Positions 1-8,690 of a stretch of DNA of 64,000 bases are shown here, piece by piece. Below the pieces are notes generated by a model, which was not told where the DNA came from, made no database searches, and saw only the letters and a list, made by a program, of their open reading frames with translations. The position numbers and the translations under genes were made by a program. Each line of letters starts with the position of its first letter. The first letter of the stretch is position 1. The stretch is from Pseudonocardia humida (GTDB taxonomy: Bacteria > Actinomycetota > Actinomycetes > Mycobacteriales > Pseudonocardiaceae): the NCBI RefSeq assembly GCF_023898865.1, contig NZ_JAGSOV010000023.1, positions 124,001-188,000 on the forward strand. The letters are read 5' to 3'.

Positions 1-194
1 AGCCGACCACCGCGAACGCGCTCATGGCCGCGCTGCTCGTGCACGACCTGAGCACGACCCCCGTCACCCACCCGCACCCGTGGCGCGACGAGGCCGACGG
101 CGCCGTGCATGGTGGACTGTGGCGCACCCCGTACGCCCCGCGCAGCTCGCTGGGCCTGGCGGCCGTCCTCGGCTACACGACAGCGCGCATGTGA
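1..194 (+). CDS. C-terminal fragment of an unrecognised protein (5' end outside window)
   Basis: An open frame enters from the left edge (codons start at base 3) and stops at TGA 192-194. It gives about 63 residues ending GLAAVLGYTTARM. The composition (hydrophobic helix near ALMAALLVHDL, then a Trp/Pro-rich stretch) looks like the tail of a globular enzyme, and the stop lies 34 bp before the next gene's start. I do not recognise the family and assign no function. Coding is inferred from the frame being open to the edge and from its position just before ald on the same strand. Confidence 0.5.
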   Translation, partial: PTTANALMAALLVHDLSTTPVTHPHPWRDEADGAVHGGLWRTPYAPRSSLGLAAVLGYTTARM

Positions 195-228
195 GGCCCC
201 GGCTCCCCGAACCGGAAGGAGACACGCC

Positions 229-1359
229 GTGAGCGGACTCGTCGTCGGAGTTCCCAGCGAGATCAAGGACAACGAGAACCGGGTGGCGCTCACCCCCGAC
301 GGCGTCGTCGAGCTGGTACACGCCGACCACCGGGTGGTCGTGCAGTCCGGTGCAGGCACCGGGTCGCGGTTCAGCGACGGGGAGTTCGCCGCCGCGGGCG
401 CGGACGTGGTGGGGAGCGCGGACGAGGTGTTCGCCGCCGCGGACCTCATCGTCAAGGTCAAGGAGCCGGTGCCTGCGGAGTACCACCGCTTCCGCGAGGG
501 CCAGCAGCTGTTCACCTACCTGCACCTGGCCGCGGACCGCGGGCTCACCGAGTTCCTGCTGGAACGGCGGATCGACGCCATCGCCTACGAGACCGTGCAG
601 ACCGCCGACGGCAAGCTCCCGCTGCTGACCCCGATGAGCGAGGTCGCCGGCCGGATGGCCGTGCAGGCCGCCGCGCACCACCTGGAGAGCCCGGCCGGCG
701 GCGCGGGCATCCTGCTCGGCGGGGTCCCCGGCACCCCCGCGGCGAAGGTCCTGATCATCGGCGGCGGGGTGTCCGGCACCGAAGCGGCCAAGATCGCGCT
801 GGGGATGCGGGCCATCGTCCGGGTCCTGGACACCAACCCCAGCCGGCTGGCCTACCTGTCCGACATCTTCGGCGGGCGCCTGGACCTGGTCACCCCCAAC
901 CGGGCCCGCACCGCGGCCTACGTCGCCGAGGCCGACGTCGTGATCGGCGCGGTCCTGGTGCCCGGGGCCAAGGCGCCCAAGCTGGTCAGCCGGGAGATGG
1001 TGGCGGCGATGCGGGCGGGCAGCGTGGTCGTCGACATCGCCATCGACCAGGGCGGGTGCTTCGAGACCAGCCGCCCGACCACCCACTCCGACCCCGTCTA
1101 CGTCGAGGAGGGGGTCATCCACTACTGCGTGGCCAACATCCCGGGGGCGGTCGCGCGCACCTCGACGCTGGCCCTCACCGCGGCCACGCTCCCCTACCTC
1201 GTCCGCGTCGCGCGCCACGGCGTCCGCGGCGCCGCCGAGGCCGAGACCGCCCTGCGCCTGGGCCTGAGCACGTTCGGCGGGAAGCTGGTCACGCAGCCGG
1301 TCGCCGAGGCCCACGACCTGCCCTTCACCGACCCCGCCGACCTGCTCGCCACGCGGTGA
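229..1359 (+). CDS. ald: alanine dehydrogenase
   Basis: The gene encodes 376 residues, close to the usual 371 for this family. The enzyme reversibly converts L-alanine, NAD+ and water to pyruvate, ammonium and NADH. The N-terminal alanine dehydrogenase/transhydrogenase domain carries VGVPSEIKDNENRVALTP, with R18, K78 and H99 (in YLHLA) at the expected catalytic and substrate positions. The NAD-binding Rossmann loop GGGVSG is at 178-183 and the catalytic Asp is D273 in DIAIDQGG. The GTG start at 229 is chosen because GGAAGGA lies 8 bp upstream and the family begins at this point; an in-frame ATG at 109 would add 40 non-homologous residues. It is convergent with the WD40 gene, 19 bp away. Confidence 0.95.
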   Translation: MSGLVVGVPSEIKDNENRVALTPDGVVELVHADHRVVVQSGAGTGSRFSDGEFAAAGADVVGSADEVFAAADLIVKVKEPVPAEYHRFREGQQLFTYLHLAADRGLTEFLLERRIDAIAYETVQTADGKLPLLTPMSEVAGRMAVQAAAHHLESPAGGAGILLGGVPGTPAAKVLIIGGGVSGTEAAKIALGMRAIVRVLDTNPSRLAYLSDIFGGRLDLVTPNRARTAAYVAEADVVIGAVLVPGAKAPKLVSREMVAAMRAGSVVVDIAIDQGGCFETSRPTTHSDPVYVEEGVIHYCVANIPGAVARTSTLALTAATLPYLVRVARHGVRGAAEAETALRLGLSTFGGKLVTQPVAEAHDLPFTDPADLLATR

Positions 1360-1378
1360 GGCGGGAGCCGCCGCCGGC

Positions 1379-3535
1379 TCAGCGCGGGCAGACCGGCTGC
1401 TGCGGGCGGTCGGGCAGGTACCGCGCCCACTCGGCGGGGTCGAGGTCGCGGCCGACGATCCCGCACAGGCGCTCGCGCAGCGCGGCCGCGTCCAGGTCCC
1501 ACCGCAGGACCTCGCCGCCGTAGGTGGTCGCGACGAGACCGGTCCCGTTCGCGCGGAACCCGACCCCGGTGATGAGGGCACCGCTGAGGACGGCCCGCTG
1601 GGCCAGCGTCCCGGTGTCGGACAGCACGACGAGCCCGGCCGTGTCACCGGAGGCCAGGGTGCGCCCGTCGGGGCTGAACGCCACCGCGGTGACCCGCTCG
1701 CGGTGCCCGGGCAGGACCGCGAGCCCGTCCTCGCCGTCGTCGCGCAGCGTCCACAGCACGACCCGCCCGTCCATGCCCGCCTGGGCGAGCCGGGTGCCGT
1801 CCGGGCTGAACGCGAGGCCGGTCGTGCCCAGCCGGCTGGAGCCGTCCAGGGTCCGGATGCGGGTCCGGGCGGCGACGTCCCACAGCCCCACCCCGTCGAC
1901 CGACGCCGCGGCGAGGGTGCGCCCGTCGGGGCTGAACGCGATGGCCATGCCCCCGGGCAGCGCCTGGTCCTGCAGGGTGCCGACGCGGGTCGCGGAGGCG
2001 GTGTCCCACAGCTCGACGCGGCCGTCGAACAGCCCGACGGCGAGCACCGCCCCGTCCGGGGAGAACGCGGCGGCCACGGCGCCCGCGTCCGCCCGCAGGG
2101 CCGCCTGCTGCTGGGGGTTGCCCGCGCCGAGCCGCCACAGCAGCGTCGTGCCCGAGCCGTGCACGACCGCGAGCGCGGACCCGTCGCGGGCGAACGCCAC
2201 CCCGTTGGCCTGGCCGTCGCCGGTCAGGACCTGGTCGGGCTGCGCGACCCCGGCACCCGGGCGCACATCGCGCAGCACCGTGGTGCCGGCGGCGTCGGCG
2301 GCGGCGACCACGTCGCCGCTCGGGTGCACCGCCATCGCCAGCAGCTCACCGAGGACCGCGCCGACCGGCGCGGCGCCGGTGCGGCCGGCGTCCCAGACCG
2401 CGACGGCGCCGTCGTGCGCGCCGGACGCCACGGTGCGCAGGTCCTGGCTGATGGCCACGGCGGTGACGTCGGCCAGCGGGCCGACGTACTCCTGCTGCTC
2501 GCCGGTGACCAGGTCCACGGTGAGGAGCGCGCCGTCGCTGGTGGCCGCCAGCAGCACCTGCTGGTCGAGGAACCGCAGGTGCTCGATCGCCGTGCCGTAC
2601 CCCGGGATCGTGGCCAGGACCACGCCGTCGACGACCTGGCGCACCTCGACGGTGCCCGCCTCGGCGCCGCTGTAGGCCGCCACCGTCCCGTCCGGGCTGA
2701 ACGCGAGGGCCGCGCTGCCGGACGCGAACCCGTCCCAGACGTCGACCACAGCCGCGGTGGCCGAGTCCCACAGGGTCACCGAGCCGTCCGCGGCCCCGGC
2801 CAGCAGGAGGCGCCCGTCGGGGCTGAACGCGACGGTGGAGACCATGCCGCCGATCCCGGGGAGCAGGTGGCGCTGGCGCCCGGCGGCGGCCTCCCAGACC
2901 AGCACCTCGCCGCCGAGGCCGCCCTGGGCGACCAGGCTGCCGTCCGGGCTCACCGCCAGGCTGCGCGGGCTGTGCCCGGAGGCGAGCCCGGAGCGCCTGC
3001 TGCGGGTCGCCACGTCCCAGACGGCGATCTCCGACGCGCCCGCGGCGTAGAGCGTGCCGCCGTCGGGGCTGAACGCGATGTCGCCGGTCGCCGCCCCGGC
3101 CAGCTCCCCGACCGGGGCGCGCCCGGGCATCGCCCACAACCGGACGACGCCGTCGACGCCCGCGGTCGCCAGCAGGTCGCCCGCCGGGGCGAAGGCGATG
3201 TCCCGCACCCGGTCGTCGTGGGCGTCGAGGTAGCCCAGGACCTGGTGCTGGTGCTCGGCCGCCCGGACCAGCGCGTCGTGCCCCTCGTCGGTCTCGGCCA
3301 CCCCGGCCCCGGCCAGGGCCAGCAGCACCGCCCGCTGCGGGTCGACGGCGAACACGTCGTCCGCCCGGGTCGCCAGCAGCCGGGCCTCGGCGGCGTCGCG
3401 CTGCCGGGCGGCCTCGGCCGCGTCGCCCACCGAGACCACCACCGCGATCACCACGACGGCCACCAGCAGGACCAGCCCCGACCGGACGGCGTCGACCCAC
3501 TGCGGCCTGCCGCGTGCGGCGTCCTCGGTCGTCAC
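1379..3535 (-). CDS. membrane-anchored WD40 protein, about 14 repeats (two propellers)
   Basis: The protein has 718 residues. Residues 19-36 form a hydrophobic segment (LVLLVAVVVIAVVVSV) preceded by a charged N-terminus. A short helical stretch (RQRDAAEARLLATRADDVF) follows, and then WD40 repeats fill most of the chain. I count about 14 repeats with FSPDG / LW or VWD signatures, enough for two seven-bladed propellers. The C-terminal tail LCGIVGRDLDPAEWARYLP is the ending commonly seen on WD40 proteins fused to STAND NTPase or kinase domains, yet no NTPase, caspase or kinase domain is present. It is probably an interaction or sensor scaffold at the membrane; partners are unknown. At the DNA level the repeats give recurring CGTCGGGGCTGAACGC blocks. 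Confidence 0.85.
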   Translation of the reverse strand: MTTEDAARGRPQWVDAVRSGLVLLVAVVVIAVVVSVGDAAEAARQRDAAEARLLATRADDVFAVDPQRAVLLALAGAGVAETDEGHDALVRAAEHQHQVLGYLDAHDDRVRDIAFAPAGDLLATAGVDGVVRLWAMPGRAPVGELAGAATGDIAFSPDGGTLYAAGASEIAVWDVATRSRRSGLASGHSPRSLAVSPDGSLVAQGGLGGEVLVWEAAAGRQRHLLPGIGGMVSTVAFSPDGRLLLAGAADGSVTLWDSATAAVVDVWDGFASGSAALAFSPDGTVAAYSGAEAGTVEVRQVVDGVVLATIPGYGTAIEHLRFLDQQVLLAATSDGALLTVDLVTGEQQEYVGPLADVTAVAISQDLRTVASGAHDGAVAVWDAGRTGAAPVGAVLGELLAMAVHPSGDVVAAADAAGTTVLRDVRPGAGVAQPDQVLTGDGQANGVAFARDGSALAVVHGSGTTLLWRLGAGNPQQQAALRADAGAVAAAFSPDGAVLAVGLFDGRVELWDTASATRVGTLQDQALPGGMAIAFSPDGRTLAAASVDGVGLWDVAARTRIRTLDGSSRLGTTGLAFSPDGTRLAQAGMDGRVVLWTLRDDGEDGLAVLPGHRERVTAVAFSPDGRTLASGDTAGLVVLSDTGTLAQRAVLSGALITGVGFRANGTGLVATTYGGEVLRWDLDAAALRERLCGIVGRDLDPAEWARYLPDRPQQPVCPR

Positions 3536-3666
3536 GATCGGTGCTCCCCCCGAAACCCCGCGTCGCCGACCGGGTGAGTCGCGACGATGCCGGTCACCCT
3601 ACGGAGTCGGGTGCTCGGGAGCCGGTGCCGGTGCCCGTCGGTGGCCGGACGCGCTTCCCGGCGCGG

Positions 3667-4776
3667 TCATCCGGCCGCCGGGCCCTCCCAGAGCAGCGCG
3701 TCGTCCGCGTCGAAGGCCCTGACCGTCAGCGCCCGGGGATCCGCCGGGGCGCCGGGCGGGGCCTGACCGGCGAACGTCCCGCCCGCCACGACGACCTGCC
3801 ACAGCGGCCCGTCGCGGGCGGCGACCTCCATCCGCACGACCTCCGCCCGGACCGGGCCCCCGACGAGGTCGGGTCCCAGGTCGGGCAGCGGGCCCAGCCA
3901 GTTGAAGGGGCGCGCGTCCCCGTCGGCGACCCCCGGCCCCCACGGCCGGAAGGGGGTGACCTCGCCGGGGGCGACCGAGCACCCCCCGACCCCCGAACCG
4001 CCCGCCGCGACCAGCAGCGACGCCGGCTGGTCGCCGCGGCGGTACGCCACGACCTGCGCCGTCTCCCAGCCGCCCGACGCCGGGTCGGCGCCCGCCTCGG
4101 CCAGGCAGCGGCGCAGCAGGTCGGCCGCCCCCGCGGAGCGGTCGGGGGGCACGGAGCGCCGGTCGACGACCCGCACGGCGGGCGGAGCGAGCCGCGCGGG
4201 CGCCCCGACCGCGCGGACCCCGCCTGCGTCGCCGATCGCCACGGCGAGCTGGCCGGGATCGGTGATCGGGCCACTGCCCACCCGGACGAAGTAGCGGTCG
4301 CCCGCCCATGCCTTCGGGCGCTCGCCCGCCGCGGTCACCTCGACCCGCTCCCCCGCCTGCGCGACCGCGGCGAGCACCCCGCCCGGCGTGCTCAGCACCA
4401 GCAACGCGCGGTCGACCGGGACCGCCGCGCGCGGGTCGGAGACCTCGACGACCGACGGGCCGGTCGCGCAGACGAAGGGCACCTCGCCGTCGAGCAGCGT
4501 CACCAGCACGCCGTCGTCGCGGTGCCCGGCGAGCGGGCGCCAGTCGCCCCGCTCCGGGTAGTGGGCCGCCAGCCCGGCCGCCCCGAGCGCGCCGACGCAC
4601 CGGTCCAGGCTCTGGGCCTGGCGGTCCAGCACCTGCGGGGCGGGCCGGAACGGGGCGGGCGGGCCCGGCCCGCTCCCGCTGCCCCACCCGGCCGGGAGCA
4701 CCACGGCGGCCACGGTCGCCGCCGCGGCCACGGCGGCGGCCCACGGAGCCAGCGACCGCTTGCGCTCCGCGTCCAC
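3667..4776 (-). CDS. hypothetical membrane-anchored protein
   Basis: The 369-residue protein is not recognised. The GTG start is set by GAGGAGGG about 8 nt upstream. The N-terminus is basic (MDAERKRS) and followed by one Ala/Val-rich transmembrane segment at about 11-30 (PWAAAVAAAATVAAVVLPAG). The rest is a Pro/Gly-rich extracytoplasmic domain with four scattered cysteines (near DRCVGAL, VCATG, LRRCLAE and GCSVAPG) that could pair as disulfides outside the cell. It is transcribed in the same direction as the WD40 gene, 131 bp upstream of it, and both are single-pass anchored proteins, so a shared role is possible but unproven. It is divergent from the acyl-CoA dehydrogenase. Confidence 0.7.
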   Translation of the reverse strand: MDAERKRSLAPWAAAVAAAATVAAVVLPAGWGSGSGPGPPAPFRPAPQVLDRQAQSLDRCVGALGAAGLAAHYPERGDWRPLAGHRDDGVLVTLLDGEVPFVCATGPSVVEVSDPRAAVPVDRALLVLSTPGGVLAAVAQAGERVEVTAAGERPKAWAGDRYFVRVGSGPITDPGQLAVAIGDAGGVRAVGAPARLAPPAVRVVDRRSVPPDRSAGAADLLRRCLAEAGADPASGGWETAQVVAYRRGDQPASLLVAAGGSGVGGCSVAPGEVTPFRPWGPGVADGDARPFNWLGPLPDLGPDLVGGPVRAEVVRMEVAARDGPLWQVVVAGGTFAGQAPPGAPADPRALTVRAFDADDALLWEGPAAG

Positions 4777-4950
4777 GCCGCTGCCCTCCTCGACGGGCCG
4801 ACCGCCACCGCCACCCGGGTCCAGTGTCGGGCGTCGGGCCCGTGCGCGGTAGGACTCGCCCGGGGAGGAAGGCGCACCGGGGCGGGTCACCGTGCAGCGC
4901 GGCCGTCGCCGTGGTCTGCTCCGCGCACCACCTGTCGACCGGAGGCAGCA

Positions 4951-6237
4951 GTGACCGATCCGACCGCAGCCGTCGCCCCACCCACCGGTGAGAACCCGCG
5001 CGCCGAGCACGTCGAGGCCGAGGTGAGCCCGGTGTCGGGCGACGACCTCGCCCGCGCCCGCGGCACCGACTTCTTCCACGTCGAGGAGCACCTCGACGCC
5101 CGCGAGCTGGCGGTGCTGCACCGGGTCCGCGCGTTCAGCGACGAGGTCGTCGCCCCGGTGGCCAACGACTACTGGGAGAACGCGGAGTTCCCGGCGCCGC
5201 TGCTGCCCGCCTACGCCGAGCTCGGGGTGGCCGGCGGGGCGCTGAAGGGCAACGGCTGCCCCGGCCTGTCCCCGCTGGCCGAGGGCATGGTCACCGCGGA
5301 GTTCGCCCGCGGCGACGGCAGCGTCTCGACCTTCCACGGCGTGCACTCCGGGCTGGCCATGACCACCATCGGCATGCTGGGCTCCCCCGAGCAGCAGCAG
5401 CGCTGGCTGCCCGACATGGCCGCGGTGCGCCGGATCGGGGCGTTCGCGCTCACCGAGCCCGAGCACGGCTCCGACGTCGTCCGCCTCGACACCCGCGCCC
5501 ACCGCGAGCCCGACGGCTCGTGGACGCTGCACGGGCGCAAGCGCTGGATCGGCAACGGCACCGTGGCCGACGTCGTCGTGGTGTGGGCCCGCGACGACGA
5601 CGGACGGGTCGGGGCGTTCGTCGTGGACCAGCCCGACGGCGCGGGCGACCCGGTGCCCGGCTACGCGGCCCGCCGGATCGTCGGCAAGACGGCGAACCGG
5701 GCGGTGTGGCAGGCGCAGATCGAGCTCGACGGCGTGCGCGTCGACGGCGACTGCCGCCTCGAGCTGGCCCGCAGCTTCGCCGACACCAACCGGGTGCTGG
5801 CCAAGTCGCGCCAGACCGTGGCCTGGGAGGCGCTCGGGCACGCCGTCGCCGCCTACGACGCCGCGGTCACCTACGCCCTGCGGCGCGAGCAGTTCGGCCG
5901 CTCGCTGGCCGGGTTCCAGCTCGTCCAGGACAAGCTCTCGCACATGCTCGCCGACATCACCGGCATGCAGACGATGTGCGTGCGGATGTCGCAGCTGCAG
6001 GCCGAGGGCCGGGCCGCGCTGGAGCACGCGGCGCTGACCAAGCTGGCCACCGCGTCGGCGGCCCGGCGGGTGTGCGCGATGGCCCGCGACATCCTCGGCG
6101 GCAACGGCATCCTGCTCGACCACCACGTCGCCCGCCACCACGCCGACATCGAGGCCGTCTACACCTACGAGGGCACCGACTCGGTCCAGTCGCTCATCGT
6201 CGGGCGGACCATCACCGGTATCAGCGCGTTCACGTGA
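4951..6237 (+). CDS. acyl-CoA dehydrogenase, glutaryl-CoA dehydrogenase-like
   Basis: The 428-residue flavoenzyme oxidises an acyl-CoA at the alpha-beta bond and passes electrons to ETF. The GTG start at 4951 has GGAGG 5 bp upstream. The three-part fold is clear: a helical N-domain, a middle beta-domain (FALTEPEHGSDV, GRKRWIGNG) and a C-terminal helical domain with RREQFGRSLAGFQLVQDKL. The probable catalytic base is E407 in YTYEGTDS, followed by LIVGRTITGISAF, which resembles glutaryl-CoA dehydrogenase (TYEGT...GRAITG) more than short-chain enzymes. It has no pathway neighbours, so decarboxylating glutaryl-CoA activity is a likely but unproven assignment. Confidence 0.88.
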   Translation: MTDPTAAVAPPTGENPRAEHVEAEVSPVSGDDLARARGTDFFHVEEHLDARELAVLHRVRAFSDEVVAPVANDYWENAEFPAPLLPAYAELGVAGGALKGNGCPGLSPLAEGMVTAEFARGDGSVSTFHGVHSGLAMTTIGMLGSPEQQQRWLPDMAAVRRIGAFALTEPEHGSDVVRLDTRAHREPDGSWTLHGRKRWIGNGTVADVVVVWARDDDGRVGAFVVDQPDGAGDPVPGYAARRIVGKTANRAVWQAQIELDGVRVDGDCRLELARSFADTNRVLAKSRQTVAWEALGHAVAAYDAAVTYALRREQFGRSLAGFQLVQDKLSHMLADITGMQTMCVRMSQLQAEGRAALEHAALTKLATASAARRVCAMARDILGGNGILLDHHVARHHADIEAVYTYEGTDSVQSLIVGRTITGISAFT

Positions 6238-6531
6238 TCGGCGCGCCACCGCCGGGCGGGAGGCGCTAAGCTCGGTGCAGGGGTCGGCCCAGCTCGTCCG
6301 GCGAAGGTCGGCCCCGTGCGGTGGGTGCCGCGGTTGTCGACTGGTTCCCCGTGCCTTCCCGGGCCCGGGCCGTCCGGCCCCGCGGCGTCGTCCCCCCGCA
6401 GACCAGTGGCGGCGGGGTCGCGCGCTGGAGGAGCCGATCCGGCCCTCCCCGCGGCGCCCGACCGCCGAGCGCAGCACGGTGTGCGGTGCGCCTGCCACGG
6501 CAGCGCACCGGGCACTCAGGAGGAGGAGTTA

Positions 6532-8682
6532 GTGGCTCGACGAGGCCAGCCCCAGACGAGGGCTCGCCGTAGCGGCCCGACCGACCGTCGGCGCGGCCGC
6601 GACCGCGCCCGCGAGCGCGACCGCGGCCCCGAGGACGTCATCTCGGTGGCCGCCCGCGCGGTGCGGGAGGTCGAGGCGGCGCTCCGCAACGGCAGGGCGA
6701 CGTCGACGACGCGGGCGAAGTTCCAGGTCGTCGCGCTGCTGCTGCGCGACGAACGTGCCCGGATCCGGGCCGAGGAGGGCAGCACCGAGGCCCACCGCAA
6801 CGAGCAGCTCAAGCGCCTCGACGGCATCGCGACGATCCTGGCCAAGACCGCGGTCCGCGACGCCGACCTCATGGCGCTGCTGGCCGAGGACGCCGTCGTC
6901 TCCCCCGAGGCGAAGGCGCTCAAGCGGGAGATGCTGCGCGACGCCGGCCTCGAGACGGCCCCCGAGGAGGCTCCGCCGGTCGAGCGCCCGACCGCGGCCG
7001 CCGAGAACGGCGTGGTCCCGCAGTCGGTGATCTCCCGGAAGCTGGCCAACCCCTTCCTCGCCCCCGACTTCTCCGCCGTCCGGCAGAGCGCGCCGCCCCG
7101 TTCGACGCGGCTGGCGACGTGGGAGCTGATCGGCCCGCTGCTGAGCTCGTTCGAGCGGGCGGGCACCGGCGCCTCGACGTCCATGGCCCTGCCCCCGCCG
7201 TCCGCCCGCAGCGCGCCCGGCGGCCGGGAGCTGATGCCGCACCAGGCCGAGCTCATCGCCGCGGCCGCGGCCGGGCACCGCACCTTCCTGCTCGCCGACG
7301 AGCCGGGGCTGGGCAAGACCGCCCAGGCGCTGCTCGCCGCCGGGGCGGCGAACGCCTACCCGCTGCTCGTCGTCGTCCCGAACGTCGTGAAGACGAACTG
7401 GGCCCGCGAGGCCGCGATCTGGACGCCGAACCGCGCCGCCACCGTCATCCACGGCAACGGCGACTCGATCGACGGCTTCGCCGACATCGTCGTCGTCAAC
7501 TACGAGGTGCTCGACCGCCACGTCGGGTGGCTGGGCGACTTCGGGTTCCGCGGCATGGTCGTCGACGAGGCGCACTTCATCAAGAACAAGAGCTCCCAGC
7601 GCTCCCAGCACGTCCTGGAGCTCTCCGAGCGCATCCGGTCCTTCACCGCGCGCCCGCTGCTGATGGCCCTGACCGGCACCCCGCTGATCAACGACATCGA
7701 GGACTTCCGGGCCATCTGGCAGTTCCTGGGCTGGATCGACGAGACCAAGCCGCTCGCCGAGCTGATGCACGCCCTGGACGAGACCGGCCTGACCCCCGCC
7801 GACCCGGGGTTCTACGCCGCGGCCCGGCAGTGCGTCGTCGACCAGGGCATCGTGCGCAGGCGCAAGGTCGACGTGGCCGCCGACATCCCCGCCCGGCGCA
7901 TCGCCGACCTCCCCGTCGAGCTGGACGGCGCGACCGGGCGCTCGATCCGGGCGGCCGAGCGCGACCTCGCCCGCCGGCTGGTGTCGCGCTACCAGGACGC
8001 GCTCGCCGCCCGCAGCTCCGGGCCCGTCGGCGACGGCATCGACCACGAGCTCGTGGCGCGCGTCGTGCGGCGCGAGCTGAAGGAGGCGGCCACCTCGACC
8101 ACGTCCGGCGAGAACGTCTTCGGCATGATGCGCCGCATCGGCCGGGCCAAGGCCGGTCTGGCCGCCGACTACGCCGCGCAGCTCGCGCGGAGCGCGGGCA
8201 AGGTGGTCTTCTTCGCCAAGCACGTCGACGTGATGGACGCCGCCGAGGAGACGTTCGCGAAGCAGGGCGTCCGCTTCTCCTCGATCCGCGGCGACCAGAC
8301 GTCCACGGCGCGGCAGAAGAACATCGACGCCTTCGTCGAGGACCCCGACGTCGCCGTCGCGGTGTGCTCGCTCACCGCGGCGGGCGTGGGCCTCAACCTC
8401 CAGGTCGCCTCCAACATCGTGCTCGCGGAGCTGTCCTGGACCGCGGCCGAGCAGACCCAGGCCATCGACCGCAGCCACCGCATCGGCCAGACCGAGCCCG
8501 TCACCGCGTGGCGCATCATCGCCGCGCAGACGATCGACGCCCGGATCGCCGAGCTGATCGACAGCAAGGCCGGCCTGGCCGCGCAGGCGCTCGACGGCTC
8601 CGAGGAGGAGGTCGGGTCCTCGACCGACGTGCAGCACGACGCGCTGGTCGCGCTGCTGACCGAGGCGCTGTCGGCGGGGTGA
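6532..8682 (+). CDS. SNF2-family DEAD/DEAH-box helicase
   Basis: The protein has 716 residues; the GTG start is preceded by AGGAGGAGG, which decides the start against a long upstream extension. The N-terminus is very basic (ARRGQPQTRARRSG), probably contacting nucleic acid, followed by a helical region to about residue 150. The SNF2 core has Walker A DEPGLGKT (K262) and a DEAH box (345-348). Motif III is LTGTPL and motifs V/VI are represented by TAAGVGLNLQ and QAIDRSHRIGQ. The last is diagnostic of SNF2-like translocases. It is widespread in actinobacteria as a stand-alone gene; the substrate (duplex DNA or stalled polymerase) is not evident here. A 294-bp leader separates it from the preceding gene. 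Confidence 0.92.
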   Translation: MARRGQPQTRARRSGPTDRRRGRDRARERDRGPEDVISVAARAVREVEAALRNGRATSTTRAKFQVVALLLRDERARIRAEEGSTEAHRNEQLKRLDGIATILAKTAVRDADLMALLAEDAVVSPEAKALKREMLRDAGLETAPEEAPPVERPTAAAENGVVPQSVISRKLANPFLAPDFSAVRQSAPPRSTRLATWELIGPLLSSFERAGTGASTSMALPPPSARSAPGGRELMPHQAELIAAAAAGHRTFLLADEPGLGKTAQALLAAGAANAYPLLVVVPNVVKTNWAREAAIWTPNRAATVIHGNGDSIDGFADIVVVNYEVLDRHVGWLGDFGFRGMVVDEAHFIKNKSSQRSQHVLELSERIRSFTARPLLMALTGTPLINDIEDFRAIWQFLGWIDETKPLAELMHALDETGLTPADPGFYAAARQCVVDQGIVRRRKVDVAADIPARRIADLPVELDGATGRSIRAAERDLARRLVSRYQDALAARSSGPVGDGIDHELVARVVRRELKEAATSTTSGENVFGMMRRIGRAKAGLAADYAAQLARSAGKVVFFAKHVDVMDAAEETFAKQGVRFSSIRGDQTSTARQKNIDAFVEDPDVAVAVCSLTAAGVGLNLQVASNIVLAELSWTAAEQTQAIDRSHRIGQTEPVTAWRIIAAQTIDARIAELIDSKAGLAAQALDGSEEEVGSSTDVQHDALVALLTEALSAG

Positions 8683-8690
8683 CCGCCGCG

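Noticed and set aside
1650-3200. Regularly repeated CGTCGGGGCTGAACGC blocks that look like a repeat array.
   Set aside because: The spacing follows the WD40 codons for FSPDG and the intervening DNA is coding in the same frame; this is not a CRISPR or intergenic repeat.
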